This document shows, piece by piece, positions 18,414-25,987 of a stretch of 64,000 nt of DNA. Both the position numbers and the translations under genes were made by a program. Source of the stretch: Collimonas arenae (lineage in GTDB: Bacteria > Pseudomonadota > Gammaproteobacteria > Burkholderiales > Burkholderiaceae_D); NCBI RefSeq assembly GCF_000786695.1, contig NZ_CP009962.1, positions 3,224,001 through 3,288,000 on the forward strand. The letters are read 5' to 3'. How positions within the stretch are numbered: the stretch's first letter is position 1; every line of letters starts with the position of its first letter. Below the pieces are notes generated by a model that was given only the letters and a program-made list of their open reading frames with translations, was not told the DNA's origin and did not search any database.

Positions 18414-19127
18414 TTATACAGCGCGACGGACCATTAGCTCTTTGATCTTGCCGATAGCCGCGTTCGGGTTCAACCCCTTAGGGCAGACATCGACGCAATT
18501 CATGATCGAACGGCAGCGGAACAGGCGATACGGATCTTCCAGATTGTCCAGGCGCGCGCCGGTAGCTTCGTCGCGGCTATCTGCGATGAAGCGGTAGGCT
18601 TGCAGTAAACCGGCCGGGCCGACAAACTTGTCCGGATTCCACCAGAACGACGGGCAGGAAGTCGAGCAGCATGCGCACAAGATGCATTCGTACAAACCAT
18701 CCAGCTCTTCGCGTTGTTCCGGCGATTGCAGCCGCTCTTTTTCCGGCGGGATGTTGTCGTTGATCAGGAACGGCTTGATCGACTCATATTGTTTGAAGAA
18801 CTGGGTCATGTCGACGATCAGGTCGCGAATCACCGGCAAGCCTGGCAACGGCTTGAGGATAATAGGCTCGCTCAACTCGTTCAGGTTGGTGGTGCACGCC
18901 AGGCCGTTCTTGCCGTTGATGTTCATTGCGTCGGAACCGCACACACCTTCGCGGCATGAACGGCGCAGCGCCAGCGAATCATCCACATCGGCCTTGATAC
19001 GCTGCAAAGCATCCAGCAACATCTTGTCGGTTGGCAGCAGTTCGACCGTCAGGTCCTGCATATAAGGCTTGGCATCCTTATCGGGATCGTAACGGTAAAT
19101 TTTGAATTTCAAAGTACGTGATGACAT
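18414..19127 (-). CDS. sdhB: Succinate dehydrogenase iron-sulfur subunit
   Basis: 237 residues. It carries electrons from the flavin of SdhA to ubiquinone. The 2Fe-2S ligands are in CREGVCGSDAMNING and GLAC, the 4Fe-4S ligands in CILCACCSTSCP and the 3Fe-4S ligands in CRSIMNCVDVCPKGLNP. AAAGG precedes the start. It is separated from sdhA by 183 bases that include a repeat element, unusual inside an sdh operon. Confidence 0.97.
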   Translation of the reverse strand: MSSRTLKFKIYRYDPDKDAKPYMQDLTVELLPTDKMLLDALQRIKADVDDSLALRRSCREGVCGSDAMNINGKNGLACTTNLNELSEPIILKPLPGLPVIRDLIVDMTQFFKQYESIKPFLINDNIPPEKERLQSPEQREELDGLYECILCACCSTSCPSFWWNPDKFVGPAGLLQAYRFIADSRDEATGARLDNLEDPYRLFRCRSIMNCVDVCPKGLNPNAAIGKIKELMVRRAV

Positions 19128-19240
19128 GGCTATACCTTTTAGTTGGGCGTTGGATCAGAGTCGCTTGGCGGTTCTACCTGCCCTCGAATCCTCTCCTACA
19201 AATACTTTTCTTTACAACTTTCGCACCGTCTAGTCAGTTG

Positions 19241-19308
19241 AGGACAGAGTAATTCGCCACGCTACGGTGGCTCTCAAAGCCACCGCTGGCCGCCTCTGTC
19301 CCGCAATT
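19241..19308 (+). repeat. Intergenic repeat element, copy 1 (between sdhA and sdhB)
   Basis: Begins AGGACAGAGTAATTCGCC and ends CTCTGTCCCGCAATT; the two ends are inverted repeats of each other around GGACAGAG/CTCTGTCC. The middle has its own stem (GGTGGCT/AGCCACC). The same ends in the same orientation occur at 23276-23329, so it is a dispersed element. Confidence 0.7.
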
Positions 19309-19310
19309 GG

Positions 19311-21089
19311 TCAGAATGTGCGTGGCTTTGGCTTGAACGTATCAACTGTCAACGGCTTGGTGATGACCGGCTTGTAGTCGAGACGATTACCTTCGGAATA
19401 CCACAAGCTGTGCTTCATCCAGTTTTCATCGTCACGGTGTTCGTAATCGCGATGCGCATGTGCGCCGCGTGATTCTTTACGCGCTGCCGCTGCGGTGATG
19501 GTGGCCTTGGCGGTTTCGATCATGTTATCCAGCTCCAGCGCTTCAACGCGCGCTGTATTGAACACTTTCGATTTATCCTTGAACGCAACATGCTTGCGAC
19601 GCTCATCCAGCACCATGATTTCCTTGTAGCCCTGTTGCAGCAACTCATCGGTACGGAACACGCCACAGTATTGCTGCATAGTCTTGCGGATATCGCCGGC
19701 CACGTCTTGCACGCGCTCGGAACCGGTGCTGTTTTCCAGCTTGGCCATGCGCGCCAAAGCGGCGTCCGTGGCATCCGCCGGCAACGGCTTGTTGCTGCGA
19801 TCTTTAAGCTTGCTGTCGACAATGTGATTACCAGCCGCACGGCCGAACACCACCAGATCCAGCAGCGAGTTGGTGCCCAGGCGATTAGCGCCGTGCACCG
19901 ATACGCAGGCGCATTCGCCAATTGCATACAGGCCATTCACCACAGCATTCGGGACGCCGTTCTTCGGCACTACCACCTGGCCATAGACGTTAGTCGGGAT
20001 ACCACCCATTTGGTAATGAATGGTCGGCACGACCGGAATCGGCTCTTTCAAGGCGTCAACGTTAGCGAACTTGTGGCCGATTTCCAGAATCGACGGCAGA
20101 CGCTTCATGATGGTTTCGGCGCCGATATGACGCAGATCCAGCATGACGTGATCTTTGTGAGGACCGCAACCACGGCCTTCCTTGATTTCCTGGTCCATCG
20201 ACCGCGAGACGAAATCGCGCGGGGCCAGATCTTTCAGGGTTGGTGCGTAACGCTCCATGAAACGTTCGCCGTTGGCGTTGATCAGGATACCGCCCTCGCC
20301 GCGAACGCCTTCTGTAATCAACACACCCGCCCCGGCTACGCCAGTTGGGTGGAATTGCCAGAACTCCATGTCTTCCAATGGAATGCCAGCGCGCGCCGCC
20401 ATACCCATACCGTCACCGGTATTGATGAAGGCATTGGTGGACGCCGCCCAGATACGCCCTGCTCCGCCGGTCGCCATCACCGTGGTCTTGGCTTCCAGCA
20501 TCATGACTTCGCCGGTTTCCATTTCCAGAGCAACGACGCCGATGACATCGCCTTCGGCATCCCGCACCAGGTCGATCGCCATCCATTCAACGAAGAAATG
20601 GGTCTTGGCGCGGACATTACGCTGATACAGCGTGTGCAACAGCGCGTGGCCGGTACGGTCAGCAGCAGCGCAAGCACGCGCTACCGGCTTTTCGCCGAAG
20701 TTGGCCGAGTGGCCGCCGAACGGACGCTGATAAATGGTGCCATCGGCGTTACGATCGAACGGCATGCCGAAATGCTCCAGCTCATACACTGCTTTAGGCG
20801 CTTCGCGACACATAAATTCGATCGCATCCTGGTCGCCCAGGTAATCCGAGCCCTTGATGGTGTCAAACATGTGCCAGTACCAGCTGTCCTCGGACATGTT
20901 ACCCAGCGAGGCGCCAATACCGCCCTGCGCCGCAACCGTGTGCGAACGGGTAGGAAACACCTTCGACAAGACCGCAACATTCAAACCAGCTTCCGCCAAT
21001 TGCAGCGAAGCACGCATGCCCGAACCACCGGCGCCAACGATTACCGCATCAAAGCGGCGTGTAGGAATTGTGGATTTGATTGATGACAC
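19311..21089 (-). CDS. sdhA: Succinate dehydrogenase flavoprotein subunit
   Basis: 592 residues from GTG 21089. It oxidises succinate to fumarate. VIVGAGGSGMRASLQLAEAG binds FAD, and the covalent FAD-histidine lies in FPTRSHTVAAQGG. HYQMGGIPTNVYGQV and the GLYAIGECACVSVHGANRLG block complete the family pattern. The longer frame to 21143 overlaps sdhD; the GTG start is supported by GGAGAG before it and by its position two bases after the sdhD stop. Confidence 0.97.
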   Translation of the reverse strand: MSSIKSTIPTRRFDAVIVGAGGSGMRASLQLAEAGLNVAVLSKVFPTRSHTVAAQGGIGASLGNMSEDSWYWHMFDTIKGSDYLGDQDAIEFMCREAPKAVYELEHFGMPFDRNADGTIYQRPFGGHSANFGEKPVARACAAADRTGHALLHTLYQRNVRAKTHFFVEWMAIDLVRDAEGDVIGVVALEMETGEVMMLEAKTTVMATGGAGRIWAASTNAFINTGDGMGMAARAGIPLEDMEFWQFHPTGVAGAGVLITEGVRGEGGILINANGERFMERYAPTLKDLAPRDFVSRSMDQEIKEGRGCGPHKDHVMLDLRHIGAETIMKRLPSILEIGHKFANVDALKEPIPVVPTIHYQMGGIPTNVYGQVVVPKNGVPNAVVNGLYAIGECACVSVHGANRLGTNSLLDLVVFGRAAGNHIVDSKLKDRSNKPLPADATDAALARMAKLENSTGSERVQDVAGDIRKTMQQYCGVFRTDELLQQGYKEIMVLDERRKHVAFKDKSKVFNTARVEALELDNMIETAKATITAAAARKESRGAHAHRDYEHRDDENWMKHSLWYSEGNRLDYKPVITKPLTVDTFKPKPRTF

Positions 21090-21091
21090 GA

Positions 21092-21457
21092 TTACACTCT
21101 CCACAAAATCTGCGCCGCCCATCCGGCACAACCGACCAACCACAAAATTGTGGCAACTTGCAAGACCAGGCGCAGAGCGACAGGCTTGACGTAATCCATC
21201 CAGATATCACGCACACCGATCCATGCATGAAAAAACAGTGCCATCAGCGCTACGAAAGTAGCCAGCTTGAACCACTGGTGAGAAAACAGGCCTGCCCAGC
21301 CTTCATACGTGAAGTTGCTGGCGGTCAGAAAGGAAACCAGCAAAATGACGGTATAGACCGCCATCACGATCGCTGTTGCACGCTGCGCGAGCCAGTCGCG
21401 CAAACCGTAATGCGCGCCGACAACCAGACGCTTGCCACCGATATTATTATCTGCCAT
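21092..21457 (-). CDS. sdhD: Succinate dehydrogenase membrane anchor subunit
   Basis: 121 residues with three membrane helices (about 30-48, 62-82, 95-115). ALFFHAWIGVRDIWMDYVKP is the quinone/heme-proximal segment of SdhD. The start overlaps the sdhC stop by one base (TAATG), so translation is coupled. Confidence 0.93.
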   Translation of the reverse strand: MADNNIGGKRLVVGAHYGLRDWLAQRATAIVMAVYTVILLVSFLTASNFTYEGWAGLFSHQWFKLATFVALMALFFHAWIGVRDIWMDYVKPVALRLVLQVATILWLVGCAGWAAQILWRV

Positions 21458-21867
21458 TAGAATGCTCCGAACAGTTTCAATGCAACGATCAGCGCCAACG
21501 GCAGGCTGATCACCAATACGCTGGCAGCCGATTTGCGCGCGCTATCCTTGCTCAGGCCGATGTGGTTATCCATGACGAGGTGGCGAATGCCGGCGCAGAA
21601 ATGATGCAGGTATGCCCAGGACAGGGCCAGGATGACGAGCTTGACAAACCAGCCCGACGTAAAGCCTTTGAAGTATTCGAAGGACGTCTCAGATACCAGG
21701 CTCTTATCCAGCATGAACAAGATAAAAGGCAGCAACAGAAACATCAACAAGCCACTAATGCGATGCAAAATCGAAATAATGCCTGCCAGCGGCAAGCGGT
21801 AACCCACAATTTGTGTAATGTTTATATTACGAAACTGTGGCCGATTGGGTTTCGCGGCTTCAGACAT
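21457..21867 (-). CDS. sdhC: Succinate dehydrogenase cytochrome b556 subunit
   Basis: 136 residues, three membrane helices. SILHRISGLLMF and SWAYLHHFCAGIRHLVMD carry the conserved heme and quinone-site residues, including the heme-ligand histidine. First gene of the sdhCDAB transcription unit; the region before it holds tandem repeats that may be operator sites. Confidence 0.94.
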   Translation of the reverse strand: MSEAAKPNRPQFRNINITQIVGYRLPLAGIISILHRISGLLMFLLLPFILFMLDKSLVSETSFEYFKGFTSGWFVKLVILALSWAYLHHFCAGIRHLVMDNHIGLSKDSARKSAASVLVISLPLALIVALKLFGAF

Positions 21868-21983
21868 AACAGGGTTCTCCTCAGTTTAAAATTTTGATGC
21901 TTTTTTGACGCTCTAAGTTGACGATCTAAGCAATCCCGCAATTTTCGCCGATTTTTGTGCAGCACACCAATATTTATTATTCG

Positions 21984-22013
21984 TTATTGCGCAATTCCTT
22001 ATTGCGAATTGCT
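21984..22013. promoter_or_regulatory. Tandem 15-bp repeats upstream of sdhC
   Basis: TTATTGCGCAATTCC (21984-21998) is followed at once by TTATTGCGAATTGCT (21999-22013). The first contains the palindrome TTGCGCAA. They lie about 120 bases before the sdhC start, a plausible position for a transcription factor that controls the sdh operon. The factor is unknown. Confidence 0.4.
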
Positions 22014-22103
22014 GCTAGCACATCTTAGAACTTTGCCATTCTGCCACCAGTCGGCCGCACTCACACGCAACCGGCAATTCTGCCCCGAGCGTCAAGCAAA
22101 CCC

Positions 22104-22910
22104 TCAACTCAACTCATTCTGGTAATGATGACGATTGGTCACATACAGCCCACGCCGCACTTCCACCGGCTTGTCGCCATAGGTAAAAGACACGCGCTCG
22201 ACGCAAAGCAAAGGCGACAATTTTTCCACAGCCAGCAACTCGGCGGCATCTGCATCCGCGCTAGCGGCGCGAATCTGCTCAGTCGCGCGAATCATGCGCG
22301 TGCCGAATTCGGTTTCAAACAGACCGTACATCGGCCCCTTATATTCAGCCAGGCGCTCTAGCGTCAACGCCTTGAACAGCGCGCCCGGCAACCACAACTC
22401 TTCCAGTATCGTCGGCACCCCGTCAAAAGCCAGCACGCGCTTGACATAAACTACGGAGTCACCTGATTTCATACCCAACTGGCGCGCAATATCCGCCGGC
22501 GCACGCAAACGCTTCAGCTCAATTACTCTTTTATCGGTGACTTGCGGCTCATCGCTGTCCGGCATCAGACGCAGGAAACGGAATTGCGAGCGCGCTTCGT
22601 GATGAGTGGCGACGAAAGTGCCCTTACCTTGGCGTCGCACCAGCAGGTTTTCCGCCGCCAGTTCGTCAATTGCCTTGCGCACGGTCCCCTGACTCACCTT
22701 GAAACGGTTGCCAAGTTCGACTTCGCTGGGGATCAATTCGCCGGACTTCCACTCACCGGACTGCAGGCGCTGCATGATCAACGCCTTGATTTGCTGGTAG
22801 AGCGGACTAAAAGTCGGGGAGCTTGCCGGCGAAGCTGCCGGGGACGCTCCGGGGGCAGCGGCGCTCGGGCTGGCTGGGTCACTACTCGGATTGGACGGGA
22901 TGGAACTCAT
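22104..22910 (-). CDS. GntR-family transcriptional regulator (HutC/UTRA subfamily)
   Basis: 268 residues from ATG 22910, chosen because GAGGT lies a few bases upstream; the frame is open for 41 more codons. After an Ala/Pro/Ser-rich tail (to about 35) comes the winged-helix domain (PLYQQIKALIMQRLQSGEW, IPSEVELGNRFKVSQGTVRKA, QGKGTFV) and then a UTRA ligand-binding domain ending EVRRGLYVTNRHHYQ. It sits between the sdh block and mdh, so control of TCA genes is likely. A TATAAG palindrome in its own upstream region may be its operator. The ligand is unknown. Confidence 0.88.
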   Translation of the reverse strand: MSSIPSNPSSDPASPSAAAPGASPAASPASSPTFSPLYQQIKALIMQRLQSGEWKSGELIPSEVELGNRFKVSQGTVRKAIDELAAENLLVRRQGKGTFVATHHEARSQFRFLRLMPDSDEPQVTDKRVIELKRLRAPADIARQLGMKSGDSVVYVKRVLAFDGVPTILEELWLPGALFKALTLERLAEYKGPMYGLFETEFGTRMIRATEQIRAASADADAAELLAVEKLSPLLCVERVSFTYGDKPVEVRRGLYVTNRHHYQNELS

Positions 22911-22970
22911 AACCTCGGATTTCACCATAAAACAGCCATTGTCGTCCAGAAAAAAATGCTCAATGATATG

Positions 22971-22990
22971 TCTTATATAAGATATAAGAT
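22971..22990. promoter_or_regulatory. Palindrome and repeated half-site between the GntR gene and mdh
   Basis: TCTTATATAAGA (22971-22982) is a perfect 12-bp palindrome, and a further ATAAGAT follows (22984-22990), giving direct repeats of TATAAGAT. It lies 61 bases upstream of the regulator start in the divergent region, a typical place for an autoregulatory GntR operator. I did not find the palindrome before sdhC or acnA. Confidence 0.45.
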
Positions 22991-23275
22991 ATTGATTGAC
23001 ATACCATGTTGCCAAGCCTAAACTCGCGGGCATTAGACTTAATTGATAGCCTGCACAACAAGCAAATCAAAGCAAACCGGTTTCAGGTCAACGCCGGACA
23101 CAGTGTCGAAGTTATAAGCTGCAATCTGCGGTTGCAATTTTCAACCGCCGAATCTACGCGAAACAAACTGACGACTGTGGCTTTCGTCGGTATCATTAGA
23201 GGTTACGTGTTAGGTATTGAGTCGCCGCTTTTGTTTCTGGCTGGGACTTTTGTAATTTGACCGTTGTAAACGGTA

Positions 23276-23329
23276 GGGACAGAGTAATTCGCCGCGTCAC
23301 GTTGGCCATTGAACTCTGTCCCGCAATTT
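23276..23329 (+). repeat. Intergenic repeat element, copy 2 (upstream of mdh)
   Basis: GGGACAGAGTAATTCGCC at the left and CTCTGTCCCGCAATT at the right, matching the copy at 19241-19308 in sequence and orientation but with a different centre. GGGACAGAG (23276-23284) and CTCTGTCCC (23314-23322) can pair. It ends 27 bases before the mdh start, so it would be in the mdh leader. Confidence 0.7.
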
Positions 23330-23355
23330 TTTTATCACCTCTCTGGAGATTCAAC

Positions 23356-24345
23356 ATGGCTAAGTCCCCTCTGCGTGTTGCCGTTACCGGCGCCGCTGGT
23401 CAAATCGGTTATTCCCTGTTGTTCCGCATCGCCAATGGCGACCTGCTCGGCAAAGACCAACCGGTCATTCTGCAACTGCTGGAAATCCCTGACGAAAAAG
23501 CACAAAAAGCGCTGAAAGGCGTGATCATGGAAGTCGACGATTGCGCCTTCCCGCTGCTGGCTGGCATCACTGCCCACAGCGATCCGCTGACTGCATTCAA
23601 GGATGCTGACGTTGCCTTGCTGGTTGGCGCCCGCCCACGCGGCCCAGGCATGGAGCGCAAAGACCTGCTGGAAGCCAATGCACAGATTTTCACAGTGCAA
23701 GGCAAGGCGCTGGATGCTGTTGCTTCGCGCAATGTCAAGGTACTGGTGGTTGGCAATCCAGCCAACACCAACGCTTACATCGCCATGAAATCGGCGCCTA
23801 ACCTGCCAGCCAAGAACTTTACAGCGATGCTGCGCCTGGACCACAACCGCGCCTTGTCGCAAGTTGCGGCCAAGATCGGCAAACCGGTTTCCGCTATTGA
23901 AAAACTGTGCGTATGGGGCAACCACTCGCCAACCATGTACGCAGACTATCGCTACGCGACAGCCGACGGCGCATCGGTCAAAGACCTGATCAACGACCAA
24001 GTCTGGAACAAGGACGTGTTCCTGCCAACAGTTGGCAAGCGCGGCGCAGCGATCATCGAAGCACGCGGCCTGTCGTCGGCAGCCTCTGCTGCTAACGCAG
24101 CAATCGACCACGTACGCGACTGGGTACTGGGTACCAACGGCAAGTGGACCACCATGGGCGTGCCGTCCGATGGCTCTTACGGCATCCCTGAAGGCACCAT
24201 GTTCGGCTTCCCTGTCACAACCGAGAACGGCGAATACAAAATCGTTCAAGGCTTGGAAATCGACGCGTTCTCGCAAGAGCGCATCAACCTCACGCTGAAA
24301 GAGCTGCAAGAAGAGCGTGATGGCGTGAAACACTTGGTCGGCTAA
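23356..24345 (+). CDS. mdh: Malate dehydrogenase
   Basis: 329 residues. It interconverts malate and oxaloacetate with [20 protein letters not shown] binds [19 protein letters not shown] carries substrate arginines, and [11 protein letters not shown] and [13 protein letters not shown] carry the catalytic Asp and His. The start follows TGGAGA; the frame extends upstream through the repeat element but that part is not coding. The type is the LDH-like, cytosolic-MDH-related form usual in betaproteobacteria. Confidence 0.96.
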   Translation: MAKSPLRVAVTGAAGQIGYSLLFRIANGDLLGKDQPVILQLLEIPDEKAQKALKGVIMEVDDCAFPLLAGITAHSDPLTAFKDADVALLVGARPRGPGMERKDLLEANAQIFTVQGKALDAVASRNVKVLVVGNPANTNAYIAMKSAPNLPAKNFTAMLRLDHNRALSQVAAKIGKPVSAIEKLCVWGNHSPTMYADYRYATADGASVKDLINDQVWNKDVFLPTVGKRGAAIIEARGLSSAASAANAAIDHVRDWVLGTNGKWTTMGVPSDGSYGIPEGTMFGFPVTTENGEYKIVQGLEIDAFSQERINLTLKELQEERDGVKHLVG

Positions 24346-24434
24346 ACCCGCACTGAGCAACACCTGCATGGCAACACAGCCATTGCCATGCAGCGCCTGA
24401 CTTTGTTTGTCCGCAACTTTAAGAATACTTCGCA

Positions 24435-25406
24435 ATGCACCCTACCCAGGTCTTATTCCTAGGCAAGCAACAGCCGGTCTCGCTACCGGTCTGCGATCAT
24501 TACGCCGGCGCTGAAAAGCTCATGCGTAAATCGATCGACCTGCAACAGGAACTAGGCCCGGTCTTTGACATTACGCTGGACTGCGAAGACGGCGCCAGCG
24601 CCGGCAACGAAGCAGTCCATGCGCAACTGGTCGCCAGCATCATCTCCGGCGCAGACAACCGCTTCGAACGCATAGGTGCTCGCGTACACGATAGCGGCAA
24701 TGCTTTTTTCGAACAAGATATCAAGATCATCTGCCAGGGCGCCGCCAACCGGCTGGCTTACCTGATGCTGCCGAAGGTCGAAAGCGTGGCGGAAGTTATC
24801 GCCGCCATTGACCTCATCGGGCACCATAGCAGCCGCGCCGGCCGGGAAAACCTGCCGGTCCACGTTTTGATAGAAACCCACGGCGCATTGGCTGATGTCT
24901 TCGCCATCGCCGCCCTGCCGCAAGTACAGTCGCTGTCCTTCGGCATCATGGATTTTGTATCCGCCCATTATGGTGCGATTCCGAGTGCGGCGATGCGCTC
25001 TCCCGGCCAGTTCAGCCATCCGCTGGTAGCCCGTGCCAAGCTGGAAATTGCTGCAGCCTGCCATGCGCACGGCAAGGCGCCATCGCATAACGTCACCACC
25101 GACATCAAGGATAGCGCCAGCGTCGCTGCCGATGCCGGTCGCGCCAGGGAGGAGTTCGGCTACACCCGGATGTGGAGCATCCATCCACAGCAGATCAAGC
25201 CGATATTGAACGCATTTACCCCGCCGCAATCTGAAATAGCCGTTGCGGCACAGATTCTGCTTGCAGCCCAGCAAGCAGAATGGGGACCGATACAACACGA
25301 GGGCACGCTGCATGACCGCGCCAGTTACCGGTATTACTGGAGCGTACTGCAGCGGGCAAAAAATAGCGGCGCCGCATTACCTGAAACTACCAGTACCTTG
25401 TTATAA
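24435..25406 (+). CDS. HpcH/HpaI aldolase / CitE-like CoA-ester lyase
   Basis: 323 residues. The TIM-barrel family that splits or hydrolyses malyl- and citramalyl-CoA-type thioesters. Visible: LDCEDGASAGN with the Mg-binding acidic pair, the conserved VHVLIETHGAL and SFGIMDFVSAHYG, and MWSIHPQQIKPI near the end. No citrate-lyase alpha or acyl-carrier gene is near, so it is not part of a citrate lyase complex. Placement between mdh and acnA suggests a housekeeping role in C4/C5 CoA-ester metabolism; the substrate is not readable. Confidence 0.8.
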   Translation: MHPTQVLFLGKQQPVSLPVCDHYAGAEKLMRKSIDLQQELGPVFDITLDCEDGASAGNEAVHAQLVASIISGADNRFERIGARVHDSGNAFFEQDIKIICQGAANRLAYLMLPKVESVAEVIAAIDLIGHHSSRAGRENLPVHVLIETHGALADVFAIAALPQVQSLSFGIMDFVSAHYGAIPSAAMRSPGQFSHPLVARAKLEIAAACHAHGKAPSHNVTTDIKDSASVAADAGRAREEFGYTRMWSIHPQQIKPILNAFTPPQSEIAVAAQILLAAQQAEWGPIQHEGTLHDRASYRYYWSVLQRAKNSGAALPETTSTLL

Positions 25407-25458
25407 CCGCATCCGCCGTTACTGAAATAAGCGACGGATTGCATTATGGAGCAATGAA

Positions 25459-25962
25459 ATGAGAATGAGCCTGTCAACGAGTTTGTCCGCCCTGGTTTTG
25501 CTGTGCGCCAGCCTGGCAGTGGTAGCGCCGCAGGCGCAAGCCCAAACCAGCACCACGACAAAAAAGACCACAAAAAAAGCAGCAAAGAAGCCTGCAGCGA
25601 AAGCTGCTCCCGTCGAAGTGGATGACGGTGAAGACGAAGGCACGCCGGATATCAAAACCTCAGTTTCCGTCGACTACAAATGCGAACTTGGCAACAGCCT
25701 GACCATTTACACCAATGCCGAGGACGACAAACATATCGCGCTGCGCTGGGGCAAAACCCTGCACCGCCTGACGCGCGTGCCGACCACCACCGGCGCCAAC
25801 CGCTTTGAAAACCGCAAATACGGCCTGCTGTGGATCGGCATCCCGGCCAAGGGCATTTTGCTCGATTCAAAACAAGGACATCAACTGGCGAATGAATGCA
25901 AATCGCCGACGCAAGAAGAAATGCCTGCCCCGACCCCAGTTGATCCGGCAAACAGTTTGTAA
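25459..25962 (+). CDS. MliC-like periplasmic lysozyme inhibitor with Lys/Ala-rich linker
   Basis: 167 residues. A signal peptide ([21 protein letters not shown]) is followed by a [15 protein letters not shown] linker and an acidic patch, then a domain from about residue 70: [30 protein letters not shown] and [17 protein letters not shown]. The two cysteines (YKCEL and ANECKS) and the SG-like/YxxKG pattern resemble MliC/PliC, which block c-type lysozymes in the periplasm. GGAG sits before the start. Assignment is by pattern only; position inside a TCA block is odd. Confidence 0.6.
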   Translation: MRMSLSTSLSALVLLCASLAVVAPQAQAQTSTTTKKTTKKAAKKPAAKAAPVEVDDGEDEGTPDIKTSVSVDYKCELGNSLTIYTNAEDDKHIALRWGKTLHRLTRVPTTTGANRFENRKYGLLWIGIPAKGILLDSKQGHQLANECKSPTQEEMPAPTPVDPANSL

Positions 25963-25987
25963 TTTAGTTGTAACCTCAGGAGATATC

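Larger units (their letters stand above)
22911..23355. other. Divergent control region between the GntR gene and mdh
   Basis: These 445 bases hold the palindrome at 22971, a second copy of the dispersed repeat at 23276-23329 just before mdh, and no credible gene. Frames such as 23006-23260 have no family resemblance. Confidence 0.6.

Noticed and set aside
19590..21083. 497-codon open frame on the plus strand opposite sdhA
   Set aside because: Antisense shadow of sdhA; no ribosome-binding site and no recognisable domain.
23257..23355. Upstream extension of malate dehydrogenase by 33 residues
   Set aside because: The extension is translated from the dispersed repeat element; the ATG at 23356 has a ribosome-binding site and matches the family start.
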